A stretch of DNA of 64,000 bases from Candidatus Praeruminimicrobium purgamenti (GTDB lineage: Bacteria > Elusimicrobiota > Endomicrobiia > Endomicrobiales > Endomicrobiaceae), in assembly GCA_018433585.1 (NCBI GenBank), contig JAHDQW010000001.1:1-64000 (forward strand). The letters are read 5' to 3'. The notes under the pieces are model-generated. The model did no database searches. It was not told where the DNA came from and saw nothing but the letters and a program-made list of their open reading frames with translations. Every line of letters starts with the position of its first letter. Within the stretch, counting starts at the first letter, position 1. Shown piece by piece: positions 27,092 through 36,198 of the stretch. The translations under genes were made by a program, and so were the position numbers.

Positions 27092-30000
27092 ATGATAAAG
27101 ATAAAAAAAATTCTTTCAGTATTTATATCGCTTTCATTATGTGTAACACTTTTCCCTGTCAAGGCGCTGTCATCTGCCGTAACTCCGAACTTGTATAATT
27201 TTGACAGTTTCGGGAAAATCACTTCGGCACATTTTTACGACACGGATACAGTTGTTATAAATATACAGGATTTGCACAATAACAAAGAAGTTCAGGAAAA
27301 TATTTATAAACTTCTTACATCTCTTGATAAGCGGTATAAAAATATAGAGTTTTATCTTGAAGGGGCTTCCAAAAATATTGAATTTGGCGATTTTATAAAA
27401 GCTGCAGGTAAAGAAAATGCCGACAGATTTATTAACACTTTGTATATGGAATCCGGCATAAGCGGGAGCGAATATTTCGGCTATCAGAATAATAAAATTT
27501 TAAAACCGATAGAAGAAAAAGCTGTATATGATGAAGGCATAAACAATATCGCGTCTTTGCTTCAAAAAAAAGAAATTATTGAAAAATTACTAAAGATTAA
27601 ATATAGAAATATTAAAAGGCTTTCAGGAATATATCTTAACGGGGATCAAAAAAAAGTTTTAAGGTTATACGGCAGATATACAGACAAGAAAATTTCTTCT
27701 TCTGATTTTTATAAAAGGATTACAAAGGAACTTGAAAAAGCAAACATTAATCCGAATAAATATGTGAATTCCTCTATTTACAGAGCTATCCTTTCTGAAA
27801 ATTTGAAAACTGACCAAAACCAGATAAAAAAACAGCTTCAGTATCTGCTGTCTTCTTTAAAAGGAACGGTTTCATTTCAGGAGTATTCAAATTTAATTAA
27901 AGAGTCCGATAATTTTTTAAATATGGATATAGTTTTTTCCTATATCAGCATGAAAGTAAGCTCCGATGACAAATACAGAAAATATCCTGATTTGTTCAGA
28001 TTGATTAAATTGAAAGAACTGGCTTCTTTGATAGATCCTTTGGATTTGGTGCAGGAAGAAAAAGAAATGATCGGCGATCTATTGCTTTCATATTCTACAA
28101 ATTCCGCAAATAAAGATATTGTTTTCTTGAATATGTTTTTTCCGGCATATAGAAATTTGCTTACGGCAAATATAAGTTATCAAGAATATGAATATTATAA
28201 AAATAATATACGTAAATTTTACAATTCATATTTAAAATATGTCAGAGATGATGATTTTTTTGAATTATACGAATATTCCGGCACAGCCGAACGATTTAAC
28301 AATCTTAATATCGAAAGAAACAATTTGTTTGTAAAAACTTTAATTGAAGACTATAACGGGGATTCGTCCAATAAAACACAAATCTTCGGCAGATATGCAA
28401 ATATAAACGCCGTTTTGAATTCTCTTCCGAAAGTAAAGAAAATCAAGGTTATTGTAGCCGGAGGATTTCACACTTCAGGAATAAACGATCTTTTGGATAA
28501 CGATAAAATTTCGTATATAACCATAACGCCTTACGTTAAAAGTGAAGACGATACTTATGAACAACGCTATTCTGATTCATTGCTTCTGCAGGCTGAAGCG
28601 GACAGAAATGCCATAGCCGGCGAACCTTTATTGGAACAAAAGGCTCCTGCATTTTCAAATAATTTGGCGTCTGTCCTTAAGGATTACAGAAACGACGGAT
28701 ACAGTTGGGAAAAAATATCTTCATATATCAATGAAATTATTCGGGCAAATAATTTTCAGAACTCTATAAGATTTACTGTTTCCGGCGATAAAGCTGTTTT
28801 AGATGTTGTCAGCGACGCAGGGATAAAATATCAAATAGAATATAAAAACGGAAAAGTTTCAATAAAAAATAATGAAGAGTTAAGCCGCAATGCCGGCTCA
28901 GGCAATTCTACGGCTTTGGGTAAAAATATAAAACTTCTTATTAAAGAAGCTTTGACTCTTTCTTCAGTGTCACGTATGCTTGGTATATCCGTAAGAGACG
29001 AAATAGAACAAACGATGAGCGGAAAAGATATTAATGAAAATCAAAAAGCTGCAGATTTGTTAAGAAAACATAATATTTTGCTTCCTGAATTTGCGGATAA
29101 ATTTTTTGCTTCTTTGTTTAGAGTTTCTTCTAAAGTTAAATCTAATGAACGTTTGGAAAAATTACTTTCTGCCGTTCTTAGGGATTACGGACAGGAAGAA
29201 TTTAAGAATGCAAAAATTGTTGTAGGAACTTCGCCTAAACTTATAGGCGCAAAAGCTGACGGATACGGAGGAACGCAGGACTACGGATGTTTGGTTTATG
29301 TTGCCAGAGAAACAGACGGTAACGGAATTTACAGGGCAAAAGAATTTTTTATAGCGGATGCGTTGATGCAGAAGCTTGAAGACAGAAACGATGAGGAAGT
29401 ATTAAGATTTTTTGAAAATTTGTTAAATCACGAAAAACTTGAATCAATTGCTTTGCAGGGAGAAAGCGAAGTTTTTAATTCTTATGTAAAAATTAATAAT
29501 AAATCCAAAAATACCGGTACTTTCCATGAATTTGTATATTCAGCTGATTTTAATGATTTTCTCAAAGAACAGGGATATTCACAGGAACATTATGCTGTTC
29601 AGGTAGAATTGTTGGATGTTTTGGATAAAATTATCCAAGAAACAAATGACAGTAATTCAGAATATTCAAATGTTATTTCGGTAAGTGATTTGTCAGAAAA
29701 GAAAGACTATTCGGCCGACAAAATAAGAGATTTTTTAAATATCAGAATAGGTGTTCAGGATGTTACGAAACAATATATAAATGAACTTGCGGATAAAATT
29801 ATAAAGCAGATTGAAAAAGAACAAAGAGTGCAAATAAATAAAAATTCAGATATAAAACAAATATCGGGTATATTGGATAAATATGTTATTTCTTACAGGC
29901 AGTCAGACGGCGAAAAGTACATGAAAGATATTGCCGAATCAGTAAAGAACAGACTTGAAAATTTAATAATCCACCGTATGGAACTCGACCAAACTTCAGA

Positions 30001-33000
30001 GAATGCCAAAAATATAAAAGTGAAGATAACAATAGTCAGCGAAAATTTAGAAAGTACGGGATATGATGATAAATTCTTTTTAGACGATCCAAAATCGGTG
30101 CAAAACAGGAATATATTATTTATCGATGATATCATGTCGAAGCAAAGCGACACTTTTAACAGAATTTATGAATTATTTATGAAGTCAAAATCAAATAAAG
30201 TGCAGGGTTGCGTATTCTTCGATTTATCAAAAGAATCAGAGCAAAATTTATTGTCAAATATGGCTTATGAATTAATAATAGAGCCTCAAAGCGACGGAAG
30301 TTCAATATTAAATAATATAATAAACGACCTTAACGGAAATGTTTCAAAATATATTGTTCCATGGCTTATAAGGCTTATGTCTGAAAACAAAGACGTTTTT
30401 AAAGGAATAATTAAAGGATTAAACGAATCTTCTAAAAAACAGCTTATAAAAAGCATATATAATATTTTAGAGCAGAAGCAAAATATCAAAAAAGTTTCAT
30501 CTTATGAAATCTTTTATCTTTTGATGTGTCTGTCAAATGAAAAAATATTGGATGCTGCCGGTAAAAATGAAATACTTCAAGTATATAAAAAAAGCGATCT
30601 TGAAAATCTTGTGAAAGAAAAACAAGACGGCAAAGGCTTGGTAATGGAAGCAAAATATGATGATTGGAAAGATAATGTTCCTTTTCTTATATTGTACGCT
30701 TCGCTTCAAGGTTATTCAATTATAGACCTTTCCGGAATCAGCACTTTGAATTTTCAGGAAAGAAAACTCATATCCGAATATGCAAATAAATATAAAATTT
30801 CTATTGTTGATAAAAAAACAAAATCCAAACATGAATATGCGTCAAAACTTAATGAGCCGGGACTTAACGAGGCTGTAACTGTTTTGAGGGCAAAAGTCGA
30901 CGGATACAGACAAGTTTTTGACGAAGCTGTGAAAAAAATAAACGGCAACAAAAAATATTTTGATGAGGCTGCGCTTGATAAAGCAAATAAAGAATACAGT
31001 GGAAATATAAAATCCGCAATGCAGGAAGCAAAACAACTTGCGCTGAATATACTGAAGAAAGACGGAATACCTATAGATGAAAGATTATTTCTTATAATAA
31101 TCGGCGGTTCTTTAGTCAAAGGAAATATGATGGCTGATTCGGATATCTATTACGATGTTATAGTGCCGGACGGCTTTACGGCAAGGTCAATAGAAGCATA
31201 TTTTACGCCTTTGTATTTTTCGATACTTCAAAAAATGGGGCTTAATAATTATCATGTGTTGAAATATTCAACAACGCGCATAAGCAGAAGAAACATAAAT
31301 ACTTTTGTGGATGAAAAAGACGTTGCGGTGTTTTTAGATTATGAACCTATTGACGGGAACACTAATAATTCTCTTTACAGAAAATACATGGATAAAGTTA
31401 TTGAAGAAGCAGTTTCCAGAGGTAAAGAAACTTTGGAAGATTTATCGGTCGTAACAAAGCAATATTATCCTATTTCAAAAGAAGGACACGGCGAACTTGG
31501 TAATTCCTTTGTACAGTCGCACACCGAAAGCGAATCGTTCAGCAACAGATGGACGCTGATGGCATTTGAATCAAAATTAAAAGAAATAATTTTCCAATAT
31601 ATATACGACAATCGTGATAAAAATGAAATTGATATGGCAAAAATTCCAAGAAGCGTTGAAGAGCAGATTTCTTTTATCAAAAAAAACATAATGAGAAACG
31701 ATGCGGAAAATTTAAAGCTTGACAGGTTATACAGAGCTTGGATGATTCTATCCGGATACAGGTATGTCAAAACAAATAATACATGGACTATTTCTTCAGA
31801 AGAAGAGAAGCAACAGAGAGACTTGATAAACGAATTTGTAAAGCCTGAGACGGCAGGAAAAAGAAATTTTAAAACTATCACAAAAATTGCAAAAAGGGCT
31901 GATAATTACGGCGATGTATTATCTACTATAGAGAAATTTTTCTATGATAATGTTTCGTCTGTTGACACATACAGAAAAGCCTATGACAGTTATTCGCATA
32001 TATCTAAATGGATGACTTATAATTTAAAAGCTGATAAAGCCCAAAATCAGGAGATATGGAATAAAGCCAAGATAATGTCTCTTCTTGTTGAAATAGACAG
32101 CGAAGAAATAAGAAACAAGTTGAAAAATATACAGTATATAAGCCAATATACCGATGATATTTTTGCAAGTTTGGATAATATAAAAAAAATAGACAGAGAC
32201 TTTCCGGTATATTCAAATCTTGACGGAGAAAGATCTCTTCAGAATTATTGGAATGCCGTTATAACGACCGCAAAAACGCCTGACACAATGCTTGCTCTTC
32301 TTGCTTATAAGCTTACTAAAGCCCAATATTCTGATAATCAGGATGATAAAAAATTAATATACACGGTTTACCTGCCTTTGTCAAAAAGATTCGGACAGAG
32401 CGAGATATATGAGTATATAAGAAATACGTTGTTTGAATTCGATTATCCTAAAGAATATTTAAATTTATTAAGCGTAATTAAAAGTTTATACGGTAAGACT
32501 TATTCTGAAATAAACGATATTAATGAAACGATTTATAAACAATTTACGAAATATTTACGCGGTGAAAACGTAACGATAAAGTTCAGAACAAAATCTTTGT
32601 ACAGTATATACGAGAAAATCAATTCAAAAAGAGTAAATGACGAGGATATAAAACCTGTGACGCAGATTGAAAAGGATTTTATAACATTTATTCTTAAAGA
32701 CAGGAAAACTTTTCTCGAGAATGACAAAGAACTGAGGGAATACAGCGATATGCTGGCAGATATGGTAAAGAGCGTTTATTTCGAAAAAATTTCTTACACC
32801 GATAATTATGAAAAAATGAAAGAAGACATATTGTCTATCATAAACAAGAGATTTTCAGTGCAGACTGATAAAGAAAAAGAATTCTGTAATGCTTTAATTA
32901 AAAACTTTAAACTGCAAATATTCCAGAATTCGCAGTTTGTAGAATTTATATCGGTTATGATACAAAGAGCCGAAAATGAAAAATCAAAAGACGATAATGC

Positions 33001-35716
33001 TAAAAACCAGACTTTAAGAGATTATTTGTCGTCAAATCAGGAATTGTTTAAAAATAAATATTCGGCGTGTGTCTGGCTGTTTGATTTGTTCGGCGAAAAT
33101 CTTAAAGATTTGGTCGGACTTCATATAATTTCAGAAGACGGGAAATATCAAAAAGTTGAAGAAATGCTGGAGAAATATAAAAACAAGACAATATTTTCCG
33201 ATCTTAAAATTAATCCTAACAATACGCAGAGCAGATTAAAAATGAACGGACTTATAAACGGCAAAAGGCTGTTGATTCCTTCAGAAGTTTGTTTGTATAA
33301 AGAAACTGATTACAATAACGAAACTTACGGACTTTATAACACTGGTAAAATATCGGCTTCGCATTACATATACAAAATGGGCGCAGGATGGAATGCAAAT
33401 TATCTGGAAAATATTTTTGCGCATACAGTTGATTTAAATTATATGTATTCTCCTTCCGAAGACAATCAGGAATCTAAAAAATTTATTTTTACTTCCGATA
33501 ATTTTGTCACTACATATGATGTATCCGATAATTTTAAAAGAATTGCTTCACAATTTGACGATATCATAACATGCTTTGTCGAATATAACGATAAAATATA
33601 TGTTCAGGTGCTGCCGAAAGGTTCTACCGTATATGATTTAGGTATGTTCAAAGAATTTTCAGACAGAGGCGAAGTTTCTGTTTATGATGAATACGGAGAT
33701 GCTTTGGAAGCTGACGCTAAGGTCGAAAATATAAAAAGATACAAAATATTTAAAGATAGCATAGGTATGAAAATTCCGCAGGAACAGGAAGATTTTCATA
33801 CTACGAGATCCAAACTCCAGTATGAAAGAAGAAATTCTTCGAAAAAACAAACTGAGGAAGTTAAAACATTAACTGAATTAAGAAAGAAAATAAAACCTGC
33901 TGACATTATAAAATTGTCTTCAATCCTATTGAATAATTCTGAATTAATTGACATGAAAGAACTTACGGCTAAAGAAATCGCAGCTCAGATAAGTTCTAAG
34001 GAAAATACTGACGGATTAAACAAACAGCAGTTTCAGGATAATTTGGAACTTCTTATTACAACATTGCGGCATATTTTAAAAAGTTACGGATTAGATAAAG
34101 TAAATCTTTCCCATTTCTTAGTTAAATCTGTTGATGTTGCAAATCATTATAAACTGGCGAATGCATCTGAATTATATGAATGCGTTGCATACGGGATTAT
34201 AAACCTTGATTCAATAAAGACATATTTCTATACGTTTATAAATATAGAAACTAATAATTTTGCAGAGGTTATCGATAAAATAAACAGAGTTATGAAGATA
34301 AAAGAATTGTCAGACCCTGCTCAATACGGCAGAAATAAGATAGTTTTCAATATAAAAGACTCAGAAGGGAGAATAACAGAAGTAAAAACATATGTTTTGG
34401 AATCTTCTTTAACTGATTCAGAAATGATAAAAAAATTGTTTTCGATAGAGGGGATAAAAAATATTTCTTCAAAGAAAAATAAAAATGAATCAGGAACTTT
34501 TGTCAGTTTGGAATCTTTAAGGGCAAAAGATCCTCTTCCGTTGATGTCTTTAGGAAATAATGTAGAAGAACTTGTACGTTATGCGGCGCAGTTTCATTCA
34601 CAGCTTGTCCCTCAAATATTGAAAGGAACAGAGTTGGTCGGACAGAATGAAGATTTTATCTCTGCTCTTAACGAATATCCTGTGCTTTTTACTCAGATGT
34701 TGTTGAGTTTGTATGAACAAGGACGGAATGATAACGGAGAACTTTTATCAAAAGAAACGCCTTATCTTAAACAGTCCGAAACGGATAGAATTAAAATTGA
34801 AATAAGCGATAAATTAAGCGTTTCAAAAGTTAATATTGAAGTTTCAACAAATGCAGATTTGGTATTGAATGAAGATACATATTCTTTTGCAACGCTGGCA
34901 GTTTCCGGCGATGAAGCTACGCTTTATATAAGCGAAATGTTTTTAAAATCTCTTGAAAGCGTTCAGGAAAAAAGAAGTTTGCTGTTAGATGAATTGGCAT
35001 CTCATGAAATAAATGAATATCTTTCATTGACGTCAGGACGGGCATCGGACTATAAAGAATTTCACGAGCAAATAAAAGATAATGAAAACCAGCGCGAACT
35101 TTTTGATTTTGCCGATAATGTCGCAAAACAGATAATGATTACAAGAAAACAAAATTCATTGTATGAAATTAAAAATTTTCTATCGGATTTTATTGCAAAT
35201 TCCGTAATTGATAAAGAATCTGTCAAATTCGCATTAAACGGAAAAACAGATAACGAAAAGGAATCGGCGGAAAAAACTTTAAATGATTCTGTCGGCGGAA
35301 TTACAAAGTTGATTGTTTATACGCTTACCGGAGATATAAAAGCGTCATTAAACGGCAGAGACGGGTTATCTGCAATTCCTGTCGAAATATTGAAGTCAAT
35401 GGTCGTTTCTCTGTCTGATATGAACAAAGATGAGAAAATGGTTCTTTATAAATTGTTTAAATCCGTGAAAGATAAAGGAAATCCGCAATTTGAATCAAAA
35501 GAATCAGTAATAAAAACATTGACGGAATTGACTGCTAATGATCCCCAGTCGGATAAATATCAGTATTTATTGTCTCAAATAGTAGAGCAAATATATACAG
35601 CTGCAGATATTCGAAATATGATTGCTGAAGAACTTCCGTCTGTTAAAGTCGAGACAAATATTTCCGATACTAAGGTTTCTATTGAAAGGATGCGTAACAT
35701 ATTGGCTGCGGCGTAA
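27092..35716 (+). CDS. Giant secreted multidomain protein 3 (TraB/ChaN/TIKI-like + nucleotidyltransferase-like + RelA/SpoT-like)
   Basis: 2,874 residues. ATG 27092 has GGAGG at 27082-27086 and begins a signal peptide (MIKIKK, hydrophobic core, cut near ALSSA); the in-frame ATG at 27002 would run through the upstream gene and terminator. Residues ~45-490 match giant 2's first domain (NIQDLH with His62, AGGFHTSG with His460). Near residue 1338, GGSLVKGNMMADSD resembles the DUF294/GlnD-type nucleotidyltransferase motif. Residues ~1634-2200 follow RelA/SpoT in order: LALLAYKL, VYLPLSKRFGQ, RTKSLYSIYEK, LKDLVGLHII, ISASHYIYK, then a TGS-like LPKGSTVYDLG. The HD and several catalytic positions are replaced, so activity is doubtful. 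Near 2638, HEINE and a later FHEQ could bind metal. The tail is MRNILAAA. An exported protein carrying a fold of cytoplasmic alarmone enzymes is odd. The gene is certain; its role is unknown. Confidence 0.88.
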   Translation: MIKIKKILSVFISLSLCVTLFPVKALSSAVTPNLYNFDSFGKITSAHFYDTDTVVINIQDLHNNKEVQENIYKLLTSLDKRYKNIEFYLEGASKNIEFGDFIKAAGKENADRFINTLYMESGISGSEYFGYQNNKILKPIEEKAVYDEGINNIASLLQKKEIIEKLLKIKYRNIKRLSGIYLNGDQKKVLRLYGRYTDKKISSSDFYKRITKELEKANINPNKYVNSSIYRAILSENLKTDQNQIKKQLQYLLSSLKGTVSFQEYSNLIKESDNFLNMDIVFSYISMKVSSDDKYRKYPDLFRLIKLKELASLIDPLDLVQEEKEMIGDLLLSYSTNSANKDIVFLNMFFPAYRNLLTANISYQEYEYYKNNIRKFYNSYLKYVRDDDFFELYEYSGTAERFNNLNIERNNLFVKTLIEDYNGDSSNKTQIFGRYANINAVLNSLPKVKKIKVIVAGGFHTSGINDLLDNDKISYITITPYVKSEDDTYEQRYSDSLLLQAEADRNAIAGEPLLEQKAPAFSNNLASVLKDYRNDGYSWEKISSYINEIIRANNFQNSIRFTVSGDKAVLDVVSDAGIKYQIEYKNGKVSIKNNEELSRNAGSGNSTALGKNIKLLIKEALTLSSVSRMLGISVRDEIEQTMSGKDINENQKAADLLRKHNILLPEFADKFFASLFRVSSKVKSNERLEKLLSAVLRDYGQEEFKNAKIVVGTSPKLIGAKADGYGGTQDYGCLVYVARETDGNGIYRAKEFFIADALMQKLEDRNDEEVLRFFENLLNHEKLESIALQGESEVFNSYVKINNKSKNTGTFHEFVYSADFNDFLKEQGYSQEHYAVQVELLDVLDKIIQETNDSNSEYSNVISVSDLSEKKDYSADKIRDFLNIRIGVQDVTKQYINELADKIIKQIEKEQRVQINKNSDIKQISGILDKYVISYRQSDGEKYMKDIAESVKNRLENLIIHRMELDQTSENAKNIKVKITIVSENLESTGYDDKFFLDDPKSVQNRNILFIDDIMSKQSDTFNRIYELFMKSKSNKVQGCVFFDLSKESEQNLLSNMAYELIIEPQSDGSSILNNIINDLNGNVSKYIVPWLIRLMSENKDVFKGIIKGLNESSKKQLIKSIYNILEQKQNIKKVSSYEIFYLLMCLSNEKILDAAGKNEILQVYKKSDLENLVKEKQDGKGLVMEAKYDDWKDNVPFLILYASLQGYSIIDLSGISTLNFQERKLISEYANKYKISIVDKKTKSKHEYASKLNEPGLNEAVTVLRAKVDGYRQVFDEAVKKINGNKKYFDEAALDKANKEYSGNIKSAMQEAKQLALNILKKDGIPIDERLFLIIIGGSLVKGNMMADSDIYYDVIVPDGFTARSIEAYFTPLYFSILQKMGLNNYHVLKYSTTRISRRNINTFVDEKDVAVFLDYEPIDGNTNNSLYRKYMDKVIEEAVSRGKETLEDLSVVTKQYYPISKEGHGELGNSFVQSHTESESFSNRWTLMAFESKLKEIIFQYIYDNRDKNEIDMAKIPRSVEEQISFIKKNIMRNDAENLKLDRLYRAWMILSGYRYVKTNNTWTISSEEEKQQRDLINEFVKPETAGKRNFKTITKIAKRADNYGDVLSTIEKFFYDNVSSVDTYRKAYDSYSHISKWMTYNLKADKAQNQEIWNKAKIMSLLVEIDSEEIRNKLKNIQYISQYTDDIFASLDNIKKIDRDFPVYSNLDGERSLQNYWNAVITTAKTPDTMLALLAYKLTKAQYSDNQDDKKLIYTVYLPLSKRFGQSEIYEYIRNTLFEFDYPKEYLNLLSVIKSLYGKTYSEINDINETIYKQFTKYLRGENVTIKFRTKSLYSIYEKINSKRVNDEDIKPVTQIEKDFITFILKDRKTFLENDKELREYSDMLADMVKSVYFEKISYTDNYEKMKEDILSIINKRFSVQTDKEKEFCNALIKNFKLQIFQNSQFVEFISVMIQRAENEKSKDDNAKNQTLRDYLSSNQELFKNKYSACVWLFDLFGENLKDLVGLHIISEDGKYQKVEEMLEKYKNKTIFSDLKINPNNTQSRLKMNGLINGKRLLIPSEVCLYKETDYNNETYGLYNTGKISASHYIYKMGAGWNANYLENIFAHTVDLNYMYSPSEDNQESKKFIFTSDNFVTTYDVSDNFKRIASQFDDIITCFVEYNDKIYVQVLPKGSTVYDLGMFKEFSDRGEVSVYDEYGDALEADAKVENIKRYKIFKDSIGMKIPQEQEDFHTTRSKLQYERRNSSKKQTEEVKTLTELRKKIKPADIIKLSSILLNNSELIDMKELTAKEIAAQISSKENTDGLNKQQFQDNLELLITTLRHILKSYGLDKVNLSHFLVKSVDVANHYKLANASELYECVAYGIINLDSIKTYFYTFINIETNNFAEVIDKINRVMKIKELSDPAQYGRNKIVFNIKDSEGRITEVKTYVLESSLTDSEMIKKLFSIEGIKNISSKKNKNESGTFVSLESLRAKDPLPLMSLGNNVEELVRYAAQFHSQLVPQILKGTELVGQNEDFISALNEYPVLFTQMLLSLYEQGRNDNGELLSKETPYLKQSETDRIKIEISDKLSVSKVNIEVSTNADLVLNEDTYSFATLAVSGDEATLYISEMFLKSLESVQEKRSLLLDELASHEINEYLSLTSGRASDYKEFHEQIKDNENQRELFDFADNVAKQIMITRKQNSLYEIKNFLSDFIANSVIDKESVKFALNGKTDNEKESAEKTLNDSVGGITKLIVYTLTGDIKASLNGRDGLSAIPVEILKSMVVSLSDMNKDEKMVLYKLFKSVKDKGNPQFESKESVIKTLTELTANDPQSDKYQYLLSQIVEQIYTAADIRNMIAEELPSVKVETNISDTKVSIERMRNILAAA

Positions 35717-35724
35717 ATATGCGT

Positions 35725-35753
35725 TTGAAAAAAACGGGCTAAATTGTTAGAAT
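35725..35753 (+). promoter_or_regulatory. Candidate promoter for ybaB
   Basis: TTGAAA (35725-35730), a 17-base spacer, and TAGAAT (35748-35753) lie just after the giant 3 stop. The predicted start of transcription would be ~20 bases before the ybaB ATG, leaving its GGAG ribosome site (35769-35772) in the leader. Confidence 0.6.
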
Positions 35754-35780
35754 TAATAAAATTTATTTGGAGACAACATT

Positions 35781-36080
35781 ATGGAACTTTTTAAAATGGC
35801 TAAAGAAGCAATGTCGATGAAAAGCAAATTGAAAGAGATGGAAAAGGTGCTGAAATCTAAAGTTATAGATATAAATTATAAGGGCATTTTGATTAAAATG
35901 AATGCTAAAAATGAAGTAATCGATTTAAAACTTCCTGAAGATATTACCCAGAAGTCTGTGAAGGATATTGAAAAACTTATGCTGTCAGCTTTCCAAGAAG
36001 CTATAAAGAAATCCCAAGATGCTATGGCAGAAGAATCAAAGAAACTTATGGGCGGGATGAATTTTCCGGGTTTAAACTGA
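35781..36080 (+). CDS. ybaB: YbaB/EbfC family nucleoid-associated protein
   Basis: 99 residues, the usual family length. YbaB/EbfC proteins are small dimeric DNA-binding proteins, often encoded beside dnaX and recR. The order matches: Met/Lys-rich first helix, a strand with Ile/Val pattern, then a long helix and the typical C-terminus MGGMNFPGL. GGAG lies 8 bases before the ATG. Here it sits before lptF rather than beside dnaX/recR. Confidence 0.92.
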   Translation: MELFKMAKEAMSMKSKLKEMEKVLKSKVIDINYKGILIKMNAKNEVIDLKLPEDITQKSVKDIEKLMLSAFQEAIKKSQDAMAEESKKLMGGMNFPGLN

Positions 36081-36133
36081 TTTTTGTAAACAACTGTTTG
36101 TTGTTGATAGCATAAATATAAATAATATTTGCC

Positions 36134-36167
36134 GCTTTTTTCAAATGCTGAAATGCTTTTGAAAAAG
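36134..36167 (+). terminator. Possible hairpin between ybaB and lptF
   Basis: CTTTTTTCAAA (36134-36144) can pair with TTTGAAAAAG (~36158-36167). The stem is A/T-rich and followed by only a short mixed T stretch, so termination is uncertain. Confidence 0.35.
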
Positions 36168-36198
36168 GTTTCCTATTTTAATGATTTACTCATAAAAC

